A stretch of DNA of 64,000 bases from Pseudaminobacter soli (ex Li et al. 2025) (GCF_003012705.1 NZ_PXYL01000022.1:1-64000); one strand, 5' to 3'. Counted from the stretch's first letter, positions 17,034-26,076 are shown. Notes: a model not told the origin generated them from the sequence alone. Translations and numbers: made by a program.

Positions 17034-17564
17034 TTACTCCTCCGCATCCACGATGGTCATCCGGCCGAAGTCGGACGTGCCGTCGGTGTACTCGGTCGCC
17101 AGCAGGTCGCCGGTGATCTCGATCTGGCCCCAATCATCCCCAGAGATCGGGCTGAAGGAGCCGGTGGGGCCGAATGAGACGTTCGGGAAGTCACCATGCA
17201 CCTTGTTGCCGACGTCATTGGTGCCGGTGAAGGTGAGCGCCCCTTCGATGATCGACTTCGACATGATGCGAATGACCTTGCCTTCCGTCGACTCATCGAC
17301 GTCCGACATCATCATCATTCCCAGGTTCTCGGCGGTGATTTCATCGAGAACGATGCGGATGGTGACGGACTTGTCGTCGTACTGGACCTTGTCCGTCTTT
17401 TTCGAGCCATTGCGCGACGACTTGTGCTCTCTCTTCGTGCCCACCGTTGGCGTCAACTCGCACTCGACGATGTTGCCGAGGTCGCGCTTGGCGCCGCCTT
17501 TCGGCGTCCACTCAAGGAGGCCGGTGCCCTGGAAGTAGTTCAGCGTATTGGGGGAAACTGGCAT
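17034..17564 (-). CDS. Major tail tube protein, 176 aa
   Basis: Strand-rich protein of the size usual for a tail tube subunit. It begins MPVSPNTLNYFQGTGLLEW and carries LGNIVECELTPTVGTKREHKSS, a pattern common in gpV-like tube proteins, then DKSVTIRIVLDEITAENLGMM. It lies just upstream of the chaperone and tape measure genes. Hexameric rings of this protein would form the tail tube. Confidence 0.75.
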   Translation of the reverse strand: MPVSPNTLNYFQGTGLLEWTPKGGAKRDLGNIVECELTPTVGTKREHKSSRNGSKKTDKVQYDDKSVTIRIVLDEITAENLGMMMMSDVDESTEGKVIRIMSKSIIEGALTFTGTNDVGNKVHGDFPNVSFGPTGSFSPISGDDWGQIEITGDLLATEYTDGTSDFGRMTIVDAEE

Positions 17565-17587
17565 TGGGATGTCTCCAATAGGAAAAG

Positions 17588-17600
17588 CCCGCTTGGCGGG
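17588..17600 (-). terminator. Hairpin with T-tract before the tail tube gene
   Basis: On the minus strand CCCGC-CAA-GCGGG is followed by CTTTTCC, just upstream of the tail tube start. It could be a weak or attenuating terminator between the connector genes and the tail genes. Confidence 0.4.
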
Positions 17601-17628
17601 GTTCGGGGTGAATGGTGAGGGGGATGCT

Positions 17629-18069
17629 TCAGAGTTTGTCGGGCCACATCCGGTAGGTGAAGCTGATGCTCACCCCCATCTCGCCCTCCATCGAGCGCCC
17701 GCGCGCGAGACCTGTGGCGCAGCCCTCGTATCGGATGCCTTCGCCGTTGAACGTCATATCTTTCAAGGACGCGTCGCTGAACACTGCACGAACGAACCGC
17801 GCCCGGATCTGGTTGATCAAGGTGCCGACGCCTTCCGGTGATCCGGACAGCAGGATGTAAATTTCCGGGCTCATGTGGATGCGGCGCGGCGCGTTCGTCG
17901 GTCGCTTGGTGGGATCGCCATCGTCTGCCTGTTCATCGGCGTCCCAAATGACGATTGCCGGCCTCTGCCTCTCCGGCACGTCGGACTTGTTGCGGTACGC
18001 CTTGATCACACCTTCGACGCCGGCCGCGATTTCCACGAGCCGGGCAAGGATCGCCTCGCGATGATCCAT
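17629..18069 (-). CDS. Tail terminator/minor tail-like protein, 146 aa
   Basis: Start at 18069 (MDHREAILARLVEIAAGVEG); upstream frame is a shadow. The pattern helix, IVIWDADEQAD, RIHMSPEIYILLSG, then GVSISFTYRMWPDKL at the C-terminus matches tail-completion (gpU/Z-like) proteins, which stop tube growth. Lies between a head-tail adaptor-like gene and the tail tube gene, the usual place. Confidence 0.6.
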   Translation of the reverse strand: MDHREAILARLVEIAAGVEGVIKAYRNKSDVPERQRPAIVIWDADEQADDGDPTKRPTNAPRRIHMSPEIYILLSGSPEGVGTLINQIRARFVRAVFSDASLKDMTFNGEGIRYEGCATGLARGRSMEGEMGVSISFTYRMWPDKL

Positions 18070-18071
18070 CG

Positions 18072-18398
18072 TTATTTCTCCGAGAGGAACAGATAGATTT
18101 CGCCGTCGGCCTCGCCCTTTGGGGACGGCTTCGGCAGGTGACTGTCCACACGCCAGGTCTTGCCGTTGAACGTCAGCTTCGCGTCTTCCAGGTCGGCGAG
18201 ATCGATGCTCGCCAGTTCGGTCGCGCGCACCGTGGCCGCCGGGAGGACCGTTTGGACATCGACTGATCCACCAACCTCGACGCCGGTCGTCTTGTCGATC
18301 ACCGTCAACGTGAGTGTAGGACCGTCCTCGATGATTAGCGTCGCCGGCACCCCAAAGACGGCATAGTTCGGGCCATACAGAAGCGCTTGCCAGTCCAT
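18072..18398 (-). CDS. Head-tail connector-like protein, 108 aa
   Basis: A small strand-rich protein (YAVFGVPATLII, LTLTVIDKTTGVEVG, LTFNGKTWRVDSHL). Order and size suggest the gpFII-like stopper or adaptor between head and tail. It precedes the tail terminator-like gene with a two-base gap. Confidence 0.55.
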   Translation of the reverse strand: MDWQALLYGPNYAVFGVPATLIIEDGPTLTLTVIDKTTGVEVGGSVDVQTVLPAATVRATELASIDLADLEDAKLTFNGKTWRVDSHLPKPSPKGEADGEIYLFLSEK

Positions 18399-18410
18399 TA
18401 CTTACCTCGC

Positions 18411-19001
18411 CTACGCCGGTTCGATCTTGAGCGCCTCGGCCAGCGACATGCGCGGCCATACCTTGAGATTGCTGACCGGGCTGCAGTTGATCACCGGCAC
18501 CGGGATGGACGGCGCGACCTGTCGGAACTCGGCCGTTTGATCCTCGTAGCTCCGCGCCACGTAATGCCATGGGTATTCGTCATCGTGGCCGTGTCGGCGC
18601 CCGTCGACGAACTTGCCATCGACGCCAAGCAGGACGATCTTTCCCGCTCCGAAGTGGACGGCCAGATTAATTGCTCCGGTGACGCTGGAGCGGTTCAGGG
18701 CAAGCTCGCCCCGCAGAGTCGCCAGACGCGTCGGCGCCACTTTGGCCAGATGCACCACTGCAGGGTCCGAGACGCTGCCAGTGGTCACGCAGAGGCCGGA
18801 GAAGCCCATCGGCTTGAACCGGTCATACCAGCGACCATCGGCGAAGAAGAGAACATCGGCGAGGGGATAGAGCTTCCACGCCGAGTTGATGGCGATGACC
18901 CGGTGCCCGAGGAGAAGCGAGAGGTCGAGATCCAGAACCGACGGGCCGCCGGCCAGGATGACGACCGTCTCGCCGCTCCAGTCGAGCATCGGGTCGGGCA
19001 T
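18411..19001 (-). CDS. Rossmann-like protein of the head module (DUF115/glycosyltransferase-like)
   Basis: Start at 19001 overlaps the preceding stop (TGATG). The N-terminus VVILAGGPSVLDLDLSLLLG has the GGPS loop of Rossmann-like enzymes such as MptE/DUF115 and sialyltransferase-like families, followed by HRVIAINSAW and ADVLFFADGRWYDR; later GAINLAVHFGAGKIVLLGVD. It may transfer or bind a nucleotide-sugar or pterin substrate. Its place between capsid decoration and connector genes hints at virion or surface modification, but no activity is established. Confidence 0.6.
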   Translation of the reverse strand: MPDPMLDWSGETVVILAGGPSVLDLDLSLLLGHRVIAINSAWKLYPLADVLFFADGRWYDRFKPMGFSGLCVTTGSVSDPAVVHLAKVAPTRLATLRGELALNRSSVTGAINLAVHFGAGKIVLLGVDGKFVDGRRHGHDDEYPWHYVARSYEDQTAEFRQVAPSIPVPVINCSPVSNLKVWPRMSLAEALKIEPA

Positions 19002-19351
19002 CAGATCGAGATGCCGTTGAGCCTGACCTTGCCGACTGCGGACGGATTGGCCGCAGAAGCGTACGCAACGCCGATCAGCTTGTTGCCGCTGGCGGTCGTG
19101 GTGCAGTTCGCCGTGGCAGTCGCCCAATAGATTTTCTCGCCGAAGGCCCAGGCCTGCGCCGATACCTTGGGCAGATTCCAGACACCGACGAGATCGAGTT
19201 CGCCCTTGGCGCCAACGGCAATATCGGTCTTGGCCACGCCGAAGATGGAGCCGACGAGAACACCGGAGCCGGACTTGATATCCGCAGCACCGGTTGCGGC
19301 CTGGTTGGTAAACGGGATCGTATCGCCCGGCTTAACGTAGTTCTTGGCCAT
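19001..19351 (-). CDS. Capsid decoration/cement protein, DUF2190 family, 116 aa
   Basis: Begins MAKNYVKPGDTIPFTNQAA and contains GVLVGSIFGVAKTDIAVGAKGEL and GVWNLPKVSAQAWAFGEKIYW, the usual DUF2190 layout. Start 19351 has a strong ribosome site (AAAGGAGG, six bases upstream), matching the one inside the capsid ORF. DUF2190 proteins sit on or stabilise HK97-fold capsids, the gpD position. Confidence 0.8.
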   Translation of the reverse strand: MAKNYVKPGDTIPFTNQAATGAADIKSGSGVLVGSIFGVAKTDIAVGAKGELDLVGVWNLPKVSAQAWAFGEKIYWATATANCTTTASGNKLIGVAYASAANPSAVGKVRLNGISI

Positions 19352-19393
19352 AGCAGGCCTCCTTTCGAGGATTTGAAATCGGGTGGGTGGATG

Positions 19394-19412
19394 GACGGGC
19401 GCGTGGCCCGTC
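19394..19412 (-). terminator. Hairpin between capsid and decoration genes
   Basis: Perfect 7-bp stem GACGGGC/GCCCGTC with a 5-base loop in the intergenic gap. No T-tract, so more likely an mRNA-stability or attenuation element than a full terminator. A similar hairpin follows the capsid gene of the right prophage. Confidence 0.4.
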
Positions 19413-19420
19413 CGCACTCA

Positions 19421-21373
19421 TCAGGAGCCGCTCGACTCGGACAGGCCGCGGAAGTCGAGCGCCTTGACGCCGGCATCGATGCGGACCTTGAACTCGGCGC
19501 CGTCGACACTCCAGCCATCACGCTGCTCAAGCACGGGTGAGGAGTTGCCGTTGAGATAGGCCACCTCTATCGTATCCTGCGCGTTCGGATTGGCTGCGAG
19601 ATACCACTTCGCCTTGGAGCTCTGCGAAAGGCGTGCCTCCGAAACGACCTGAGCCAGGCCGCGCACCGTGTTCGGGTTCTTCTGCGTGCCGGCCGGATCG
19701 AATTCCGCCGCCATTAGCGCCGTCGCCTTGCCCTCCAGTTCGACCGGGACCAGGATGAACGCCGGGCGGATGTTCAGGCCGCCGGTGGCATTCTGGTCGG
19801 GGTCCTTCTGCAGTGCCATCGCCGAGCGGGCCGCGTCGACCGCTGCCATCGTGACGCCGCCAGTGCCCTTGTTGCCGTGGTCATCGTGGAACAGCGGCTT
19901 GCCGTCCGACATAACCACGTTGCCGGTGATCTGCGCGTAGACCAGATTGCCGATGGTGCGGCGCGCAGCGCGGCCCATGCGCGAGGGAATGCGCGTGAAG
20001 GACGACAGGTCATCATTGATGATTGCCTGTCGGGTGATGGAGAACATCTTGCCGTAAGTGGCAAGCTGGATCGTCTCGCCGCGGTCGCCGATGGTCCCAT
20101 AGGAGTACTCGCCACCTTCCGGAACTTCCGACAGCGCCGGGAAGAGGTTCAGGTCGACGCGCTTGGTCGGCTTGAAGTCCGACAGCACGCCCTTCGCGGT
20201 CCAGGCTTCGAAGGTCTCCTCGGCCTCGAGGTAGCCCTTGAGCATGGATTTGTTGGCGACGTTCGCGAGCACCTCGACGAAGTCGCTGGTCGAGTGCTGC
20301 ATGGTGAATGCAGCGCCCACCATGGCCATGGGATCACGGAACGTCGTCATATTGACGTTGTTGCGGACGAGGGATTCGCGAGCGACTTCGCGCAGCGACA
20401 TTGCGGAGAACTCGTTGACCTCGCCGCCCTCCAGACCAGCCTTGGCCATCAGGGACTTCGACACGCCTTCCTTGAAGCGGTCGCGGGCATCGGCGGTGAC
20501 AGTGGCGACCGGGCGGATTTCCGGCTGCTTGTCGCGAGCGGCAAGCGCGTTGATGATGCCGTCCTTGCCCTTCTCCAGGTCGCCAGCGGCGGCCTTCATC
20601 ACCGCCGAGGTCTCGGCCATGGTGAGATTGGCGACTTCGCAGCGGGCGAAGATTTCGTCGGCATGATTGGCGACGGGCGCGGCCGGGGTTACCGTGGCCG
20701 TCACGGGTGCAGTCTGTGCCATGATAGGCTCCTTTCGAGAAGTGGCATTGGCCACGGGGGAAGCAGGGCGAGCGCGGTGCGCCTCCTGCGGTATCGACGA
20801 CGGAAGGCCGGCGTAGATGCTGTAGTCGAAGGCAGCGACCGCTTCGGCCGCCGTATCGTCGGTTGCGGTCGCGAAGCCCTGGGCGACCGCTTCATCGGCA
20901 GTCAGCCAGGTCTCGGTCTTCATGAGTTCGCGCATGGCGTCGATGTTCGCGCCGGTACGCTTGGCGTAGATGCCGGCGATGACGTCTGCCGTCTTGTCGA
21001 GAATGCCGGCGTTGGAGCGGTGGGCTTCGGCGTTGCCGATGGTGATGCCGGATGGATCGTGGATCATCAGCAGGGCGCCGGTGCGCATGACGATGCTGTC
21101 GCCGGCCATGGCGATGACGGAAGCCGAGGAGGCCGCGATGGCATCCACCGAAACGGTCACTTTGCCGGGGTGGGCAACGAGCGCGTTGTAGATGGCCACG
21201 CCGTGACTGACATAGCCACCGCCGGAATTGACCCGGACACTCACGTCGCCAGGGCCCACCTCGGCCAGGGCATCGATGACATCGCGGTCCGTGAACCCCG
21301 TGCCATCACCCCATATGTCGCCGACGTTGCCGTAAAGCACGACCTCGCCGCCGACGAGAAGTCGGTGCGTCAT
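19421..21373 (-). CDS. Fused ClpP-like prohead protease and HK97-fold major capsid protein, 650 aa
   Basis: Residues ~1-180 are a ClpP-type serine protease: VRVNSGGGYVSHG, the nucleophile Ser region IAASSASVIAMAG, His in LLMIHDPSG, and the TWLTADEAVAQG helix. A Pro/Ala linker (~195-230) leads to a capsid protein (~300-645) with FVEVLANVANKSMLKGY, RGETIQLATYGKMFSITRQAI and C-terminal strands. Protease and capsid are usually separate genes. A strong internal ribosome site and ATG at 20722 would also release a 433-aa capsid alone. Cleavage near the linker presumably frees mature capsid. Confidence 0.88.
   Translation of the reverse strand: MTHRLLVGGEVVLYGNVGDIWGDGTGFTDRDVIDALAEVGPGDVSVRVNSGGGYVSHGVAIYNALVAHPGKVTVSVDAIAASSASVIAMAGDSIVMRTGALLMIHDPSGITIGNAEAHRSNAGILDKTADVIAGIYAKRTGANIDAMRELMKTETWLTADEAVAQGFATATDDTAAEAVAAFDYSIYAGLPSSIPQEAHRARPASPVANATSRKEPIMAQTAPVTATVTPAAPVANHADEIFARCEVANLTMAETSAVMKAAAGDLEKGKDGIINALAARDKQPEIRPVATVTADARDRFKEGVSKSLMAKAGLEGGEVNEFSAMSLREVARESLVRNNVNMTTFRDPMAMVGAAFTMQHSTSDFVEVLANVANKSMLKGYLEAEETFEAWTAKGVLSDFKPTKRVDLNLFPALSEVPEGGEYSYGTIGDRGETIQLATYGKMFSITRQAIINDDLSSFTRIPSRMGRAARRTIGNLVYAQITGNVVMSDGKPLFHDDHGNKGTGGVTMAAVDAARSAMALQKDPDQNATGGLNIRPAFILVPVELEGKATALMAAEFDPAGTQKNPNTVRGLAQVVSEARLSQSSKAKWYLAANPNAQDTIEVAYLNGNSSPVLEQRDGWSVDGAEFKVRIDAGVKALDFRGLSESSGS
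20720..20735 (-). promoter_or_regulatory. Internal ribosome binding site and ATG for a stand-alone capsid protein
   Basis: Minus-strand AAAGGAG (20735-20729) lies six bases upstream of an in-frame ATG (20722-20720) that would start MAQTAPVTATV. The same AAAGGAG context precedes the decoration gene. It falls exactly at the linker between protease and capsid domains. Confidence 0.7.
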
Positions 21374-21397
21374 TGTGTTTCCTTTCGTTGAGACTAG

Positions 21398-22846
21398 CTA
21401 GTTCTGCGGCTGTTGCTGCGGTGCTGGGTTGCCCACGCTCGTGACCTTGCGCGGATCACTGTCGAAGATCAGGCCGAGATCGTCCGCCCGGGTGTTGTCG
21501 GCGGCGATTTCCTCATCAAGATCGGCGGGGTCGAAGCCGAGCTTGCGCTGCTCATTCGAACGCGAAGAAAGCCCGGTGCGGATCGCGTCGCGGGATGCCG
21601 CCACCTCTTCCCGCGGATTGATCATCTCGCGGCGCGGTGGGGTCCATAGGACCTTGGCCGAGATCGACCGACCGAGTTTGATGGCAGCCGCATCGAGAAA
21701 CCACTTGCCGACCGGCTGCATCATCTGCGGCAGCAGCATGAAGTTGCGCCACGCGTCTATGTTGCGCTGCTCGACCAGCCAGCCCATGCGCCCGGAAGAG
21801 AAATTCACGTTGGACAGGTCGCCGGAAAACGATTCATACGAAATGCCGAGCCCGGCCGCGATCTCGCGATCCTGACCCTTGATGTAGTCGGCGTAGTCAT
21901 CGACCTTCGGAGGGGTGCCGAAGGTGACTTCCTCGTCGTCGTTCAGCCGCTCGATCATGCCAGGCTCGAACGACTCGACGGGATAGTCCTTGCCTTCATC
22001 CTTTACGCCAGAGCCTTCTGACGACTTGATGAAGGCCACGAAGCAGGCCGCTATTTTCTGCCGCATGAGATGGGCGTCGGCGAAGTCCGCTCTGTCGCGC
22101 ATGCGCAGGATGACTGGAGCGAACCACGAGATGCCACGGGCTTGGCCTGGCCTCTGGGTGTAAAAGACATGGGCGATGAATTCGGCCGGAACCGGCTTGC
22201 TGACCTGCAGCGAGTACGTCGCCATCGAGCCAGGATGCTCAGGAAACAGGTGATAGGCTTCGATCTTGCCGAAGGGGTTGAATTCGATGCCCTGCACCGC
22301 GTAGTTGCCGTTGGCCTGTGGTCCGTTGACAGAAGAGTCGAGATAGTCCGGCTCCATCACCTGAAGCTGGAACGGCAGTGGCAGCCCATCAGATGCATAG
22401 CGCGGTCTGTATCGGATCAGGGCCTCGCCGGATTCCGGCACGGTCCCCATGACAACGTTCTGCTGGCCGTAGAGATCATGTCGGCCATAGGCATCGCAGG
22501 CTGTGGTGTCGAAATGCTGCTTCAGCAGATCCTCGAGCTGCCCCTTTAGCTGTTCGTCATCACACTCGATTGTCGGGATGATCCCTGTGCCGACGACGTT
22601 GTGGGCGATCAAGTGCTTGGCCCGCGCGGCCAGTGGCACGTTGCGAACCATGTCACGGGCGACATCGCGCAGCCGGCTCGCGGCGCCTAGGACTTCCGTG
22701 TTCGCATCGGTCGAGACGGAGCGCCAGCCCTGCGTGCGACGGCTGCGGGAAGCACCATCGTAGACCATGCGGGCTTGGCGGATCGCCTCGCCCTTGAGCG
22801 CGCGGCCGGGGGTGATGAAGTCGCCGAGACGTGAGAGAAAGCCCAT
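21398..22846 (-). CDS. Portal protein, lambda family, 482 aa
   Basis: Contains the landmarks of lambda-type portals: VSTDANTEVLGAASRLRDVARDMVRN, HNVVGTGIIPTIEC, MGTVPESGEALIRYRP, HVFYTQRPGQARGISWFAPVI and SYESFSGDLSNVNFSSGRMGW. ATG 22846 directly follows the gpW-like stop; a GTG at 22855 would add three residues. Twelve copies form the DNA gate at one capsid vertex. Confidence 0.92.
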   Translation of the reverse strand: MGFLSRLGDFITPGRALKGEAIRQARMVYDGASRSRRTQGWRSVSTDANTEVLGAASRLRDVARDMVRNVPLAARAKHLIAHNVVGTGIIPTIECDDEQLKGQLEDLLKQHFDTTACDAYGRHDLYGQQNVVMGTVPESGEALIRYRPRYASDGLPLPFQLQVMEPDYLDSSVNGPQANGNYAVQGIEFNPFGKIEAYHLFPEHPGSMATYSLQVSKPVPAEFIAHVFYTQRPGQARGISWFAPVILRMRDRADFADAHLMRQKIAACFVAFIKSSEGSGVKDEGKDYPVESFEPGMIERLNDDEEVTFGTPPKVDDYADYIKGQDREIAAGLGISYESFSGDLSNVNFSSGRMGWLVEQRNIDAWRNFMLLPQMMQPVGKWFLDAAAIKLGRSISAKVLWTPPRREMINPREEVAASRDAIRTGLSSRSNEQRKLGFDPADLDEEIAADNTRADDLGLIFDSDPRKVTSVGNPAPQQQPQN

Positions 22847-22848
22847 GG

Positions 22849-23049
22849 TCAGCACCCGTTACTGAAGCCGGCGACAGTGCGGCGTGGCCGCGTCGGTGAG
22901 GCAGAGACGTCGGCCTCCATGTCAGCAAGCTGCTTCTGCATTTCAGCGAGCGAGCGAAAGGTGGTGGTCGTTTCGCCGTGTCGAACGGTGAGCACGCCAG
23001 ACGCCATTGCCGCCTTCAGCGCGTCGATCTGCGCCTGTGAATATGCCAT
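22849..23049 (-). CDS. gpW-like head-tail joining protein, 66 aa
   Basis: Short protein of the gpW pattern: MAYSQAQIDALKAAMASGVLT, then VRHGETTTTFRSLAEMQKQLADM and a basic C-terminus RPRRTVAGF. It lies between large terminase and portal, as in lambda. It stabilises packaged DNA and forms part of the connector. Confidence 0.8.
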   Translation of the reverse strand: MAYSQAQIDALKAAMASGVLTVRHGETTTTFRSLAEMQKQLADMEADVSASPTRPRRTVAGFSNGC

Positions 23050-23053
23050 CGAT

Positions 23054-25180
23054 CTACCTCAACCATCCGCCGCTGCGTCGTTGGCGACGCATTTGCCGTG
23101 GAGCGGCCTTTTCCACTTTCGGGGGCGCGTCCGGCCCGGGTGCGCTGACGATCTTTACCGCGTAGGGGTTCTTTTCGATCGGCCCCGCCCACGGTGGCGG
23201 GTTCCCCCAGTCGATCTTCTCGGCCTTGAGCACGATCGCCAGCGCTCTGGCGTAGACGGCCAGGTCGAGCGATTCATTTCGGATGCCCTGCTTTTTCGGG
23301 TCCCAGCCTGTGTCTGTCCTGAGCTCCGCGCAGAATTCTGCGAAGGCGGCATCGGATAGGCCGTCCGGCAGGTGATAGGCGTTCGGCCCAGGTTCTTTGC
23401 GCGTCAGCGCCAGGGCCACCTCATCCTTGAGTGGGTCGGTTCCGACCATGACGAGGCGAATGTCGGTTTTCCGCCGCTTGCTCGTCCCGAGCACCTTTTC
23501 CGGCGCCTGGTAAACTGCCCGCTCCCGGTTGAGCCCGCCGCGTCCCTTGGCCAGATAGAGCCTTTGCCCATAGCCGCGCTTTCGCATGGCGCGCAGAAAC
23601 TTGTAGGCGTTGGCCGTCACACCGGCCGCACCGCCCGAGTCGATGATCACCGCCCGCGGCAGCAGCGAGAAACCCGTCCCTGCCACCGGATAGGCGAGAT
23701 CAAAGAGCGGTTCGAGAACCGCCCAATCCTCCACATAGCGGCCCGGATCGAGCGCGCGCCGCGGCTTTCCATCCGGGCCGGGTTCCGCTCCCGGTGCCGT
23801 TGCCGGCGGCTCGATGATGTCGAACCGGTCGATCAGCCAACGCTCGAGACCTTCGCCCACTGCCTCGGCAGAAACCACGAAACGTCCGCCCTGCACGTCG
23901 ACCTGGATCGTCGTGAACCGAGCGGCCTCGGGAATGACGCGCATCGGGAAGCGCTGCGCCAGCGCCTTCAACGTCTCGACTGCCAGCGCATCGCCGACCA
24001 GGCGAACCATCGGCTGATGCGGGCGCCCCTGGTCCAGGGTGACGGTCGCCTTTAACGCCTTCTCGTCGCCCCGCTCGTCGAAGGCGGCCTTGGCCTGCAG
24101 GTAGCGAAGCACGAGTTGTTCCCAACTCTGCATCGCCGCCACCGGTCCCTCGCACCAATAGGACGCGACATCCGTATCGCGCACCGCTGGGTCGTCGATC
24201 TCGACGAGGCTTTGGCCGTCGTTTGTCTCATGCAACCAGACGCCGGCCGCGTTCATGTCGCGCTTGCGGTCAGGCCCGATCACGCACCCATGCGGGCAAG
24301 CCATGAAGGTAGTCTTGGCGCTCTCGCCGGCGCTACCCTTCGTCTCCCAGTGGAGGGATGCGAAAAGCGGCTGGAACGCTGTCCGGCAGTGCGGGCAGTC
24401 CCAATAGACCTTCCCGCGCGTGCCCTGGTTGAACTCCGACAGGATGCCGGAACACGGTGGCGCCTCGTGCAGCGTCGCCGGTTCCCAGTCGTCACGCTCG
24501 ATCACTCGACCAGGCGAGCCCTCGCACACCGTCATCCCGAGAGAGCCGGCGTGCTGAGTGCGCTTCCTGGCTAGGAAGAAGCCCGACCCTTCGCCGTCGA
24601 TATCCTCCGGGAAGCGGTCGTAGTCGGTCAGGAGGACGGTGAAATATTCGTTCTGCGAGAAGTAGCCGATCACCGGCCAGCGGATCTGCAGGTTCATTCC
24701 GCCTTGAAACTGCTTCTCATGAATGTTGTCGGCCCCGCGCCCTCTCATTTGGCGTTCCGCCAACTCTGAATTGGCCCGCAGCATCGGCGCCAGCTTGCGC
24801 TGCGAGAACTGCTTCGCTGAATCCTGCGTCTGGCAGACCACCAGAGTGTCGCGAGGCTTGCATGCGATCGCGTGCCCGACGGGGTTTAGGATCAGGCTTT
24901 CCGACTTCGCCGATCGTGATGGCCCGCAGAACACCACCGCACCATACTTGCGCGAGGTGAACATGCGCGCCGGCTCGTTCATGTAAGGCGCGAAGTCGGG
25001 AGACCACTTGCCCCGAAAGGTCGGCAGCGCAATCCGCCGCTCTTCCTTTGCCCACTCCGGCACGCTCACCCGCTTTTGCGGGCTCAGTGATGGCCGCGCC
25101 TCGCGAATGACATCTCCGACCTGCGCAAAGTCCGGAGGCGCGACCGGCGGCAGGAACCGCGCCCAGACCTCATTACGCAT
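23054..25180 (-). CDS. Terminase large subunit, GpA family, 708 aa
   Basis: N-terminal ATPase with an atypical Walker A (VVFCGPSRSAKSES, about residues 83-96), SQNEYFTVLLTDYDRFPEDIDGEGSG as Walker B region (~175-200), and a zinc-finger-like C..C..C motif (YWDCPHCRTAFQP, MACPHGC). The C-terminal half has the nuclease-type Asp residues in TTIQVDVQGGRFVV and VIIDSGGAAG. It cuts concatemers at cos and drives packaging with the 25173-25814 partner, which it overlaps. Confidence 0.92.
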   Translation of the reverse strand: MRNEVWARFLPPVAPPDFAQVGDVIREARPSLSPQKRVSVPEWAKEERRIALPTFRGKWSPDFAPYMNEPARMFTSRKYGAVVFCGPSRSAKSESLILNPVGHAIACKPRDTLVVCQTQDSAKQFSQRKLAPMLRANSELAERQMRGRGADNIHEKQFQGGMNLQIRWPVIGYFSQNEYFTVLLTDYDRFPEDIDGEGSGFFLARKRTQHAGSLGMTVCEGSPGRVIERDDWEPATLHEAPPCSGILSEFNQGTRGKVYWDCPHCRTAFQPLFASLHWETKGSAGESAKTTFMACPHGCVIGPDRKRDMNAAGVWLHETNDGQSLVEIDDPAVRDTDVASYWCEGPVAAMQSWEQLVLRYLQAKAAFDERGDEKALKATVTLDQGRPHQPMVRLVGDALAVETLKALAQRFPMRVIPEAARFTTIQVDVQGGRFVVSAEAVGEGLERWLIDRFDIIEPPATAPGAEPGPDGKPRRALDPGRYVEDWAVLEPLFDLAYPVAGTGFSLLPRAVIIDSGGAAGVTANAYKFLRAMRKRGYGQRLYLAKGRGGLNRERAVYQAPEKVLGTSKRRKTDIRLVMVGTDPLKDEVALALTRKEPGPNAYHLPDGLSDAAFAEFCAELRTDTGWDPKKQGIRNESLDLAVYARALAIVLKAEKIDWGNPPPWAGPIEKNPYAVKIVSAPGPDAPPKVEKAAPRQMRRQRRSGGWLR

Positions 25181-25814
25181 CGAGCTTTTCCGAATTCAGA
25201 CGGCTTACCCCTTCAGGCCTTGCTTGCCAGAAGGCGTCGACCCGGCGTGCGAATTCCTCGACGAGGCCGTCGCACACCTTCACCAGGTCATCGGCCGCCT
25301 TGGGCGGAATGGCGGTAACGCGCTCGACTTGGTCAGGCGCCGATTCCATCACGTCGCGCACCATGGCGAAGAGTTCGTCCAGCATCTTCCGCACGTCGTC
25401 GCGGCGCATCAGTTCGTTGCGATCCCGCTGGAACGCCTCTTGCTCGCGCTGCGCGGCGATGATCTCGCGGCGTGTCTTTGGGTCGAGCGCCTCGACAGAG
25501 TCGGGGTCACCGCCGACGATCGCAAGCCGCAGCGCTGCCTGCGCCCGCTTTACCGTCTCGCTGCGAAGATCCTCCTCGCGCCTTTTGGCCTGCCGCCACG
25601 CCCAGCAGTGAGAAAGCCGCAATTCATAGGGGCGGCCCTGCGAGCCGACTTGCTGCACCGGCATCCCATCGCCGAGCCAGGCCGTCACCGTGTTTGTCGA
25701 GACGACAAGCGCGTCGGCCAGTTCCTCGCGGGTCATGACGCAGTCGTCCACGCCATCGGGCAGCGGATACTGCTTCACCAACGCTTCGATGTCTGATTGC
25801 GTGAGTTGATCCAT
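25173..25814 (-). CDS. Terminase small subunit, Nu1-like, 213 aa
   Basis: The N-terminal domain is a winged helix of Nu1 type: MTREELADALVVSTNTVTAWLGDGMPV and YELRLSHCWAWRQAKR, followed by a long charged helix (KTRREIIAAQREQEAFQRDRNELM). ATG 25814 was chosen over the TTG at 25832 that adds six residues. It overlaps the large subunit by eight bases. It should bind the cos region just upstream. Confidence 0.85.
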   Translation of the reverse strand: MDQLTQSDIEALVKQYPLPDGVDDCVMTREELADALVVSTNTVTAWLGDGMPVQQVGSQGRPYELRLSHCWAWRQAKRREEDLRSETVKRAQAALRLAIVGGDPDSVEALDPKTRREIIAAQREQEAFQRDRNELMRRDDVRKMLDELFAMVRDVMESAPDQVERVTAIPPKAADDLVKVCDGLVEEFARRVDAFWQARPEGVSRLNSEKLDA

Positions 25815-25939
25815 GCTTTGCCGATTTTTCAACGCCGCAGCTGGAGGTCACACGCCCCGGGAAAACAACAACAACCAAAACAGCAAGTAGGTCAGCAACC
25901 CAAATACCAAAAACGTCCGCGCTGCCGCCGTCCCCGCAG

Positions 25940-25990
25940 TGCATTTTGACCCAGGAAGGACCCGCGACGGGGGGCGGGGTCTCCGGCCGG
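25940..25990. other. Candidate cos region of the left prophage
   Basis: The gap between the small terminase and the cargo genes (25815-26076) has no gene. Read toward the terminase it contains CCCCGCCCCCCGTCGCGGGT followed by CCTTCCTGGG; the TCGCGGGT part resembles sequence beside lambda cosN. A GpA-type terminase implies a cos site close upstream of the small subunit. Exact nick positions cannot be read. Confidence 0.4.
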
Positions 25991-26076
25991 TCGGCCTTTA
26001 ACTTTCGACCTGCCCCCTGCCGTCCGGATCAGTTACGGCGTTCGCGCGTTGGTGACCACCAATTGGGAGCAAATCA

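Noticed and set aside
19877-21391. 504-aa plus-strand frame over the protease-capsid fusion
   Set aside because: Opposite-strand shadow of the fusion ORF, no ribosome site.
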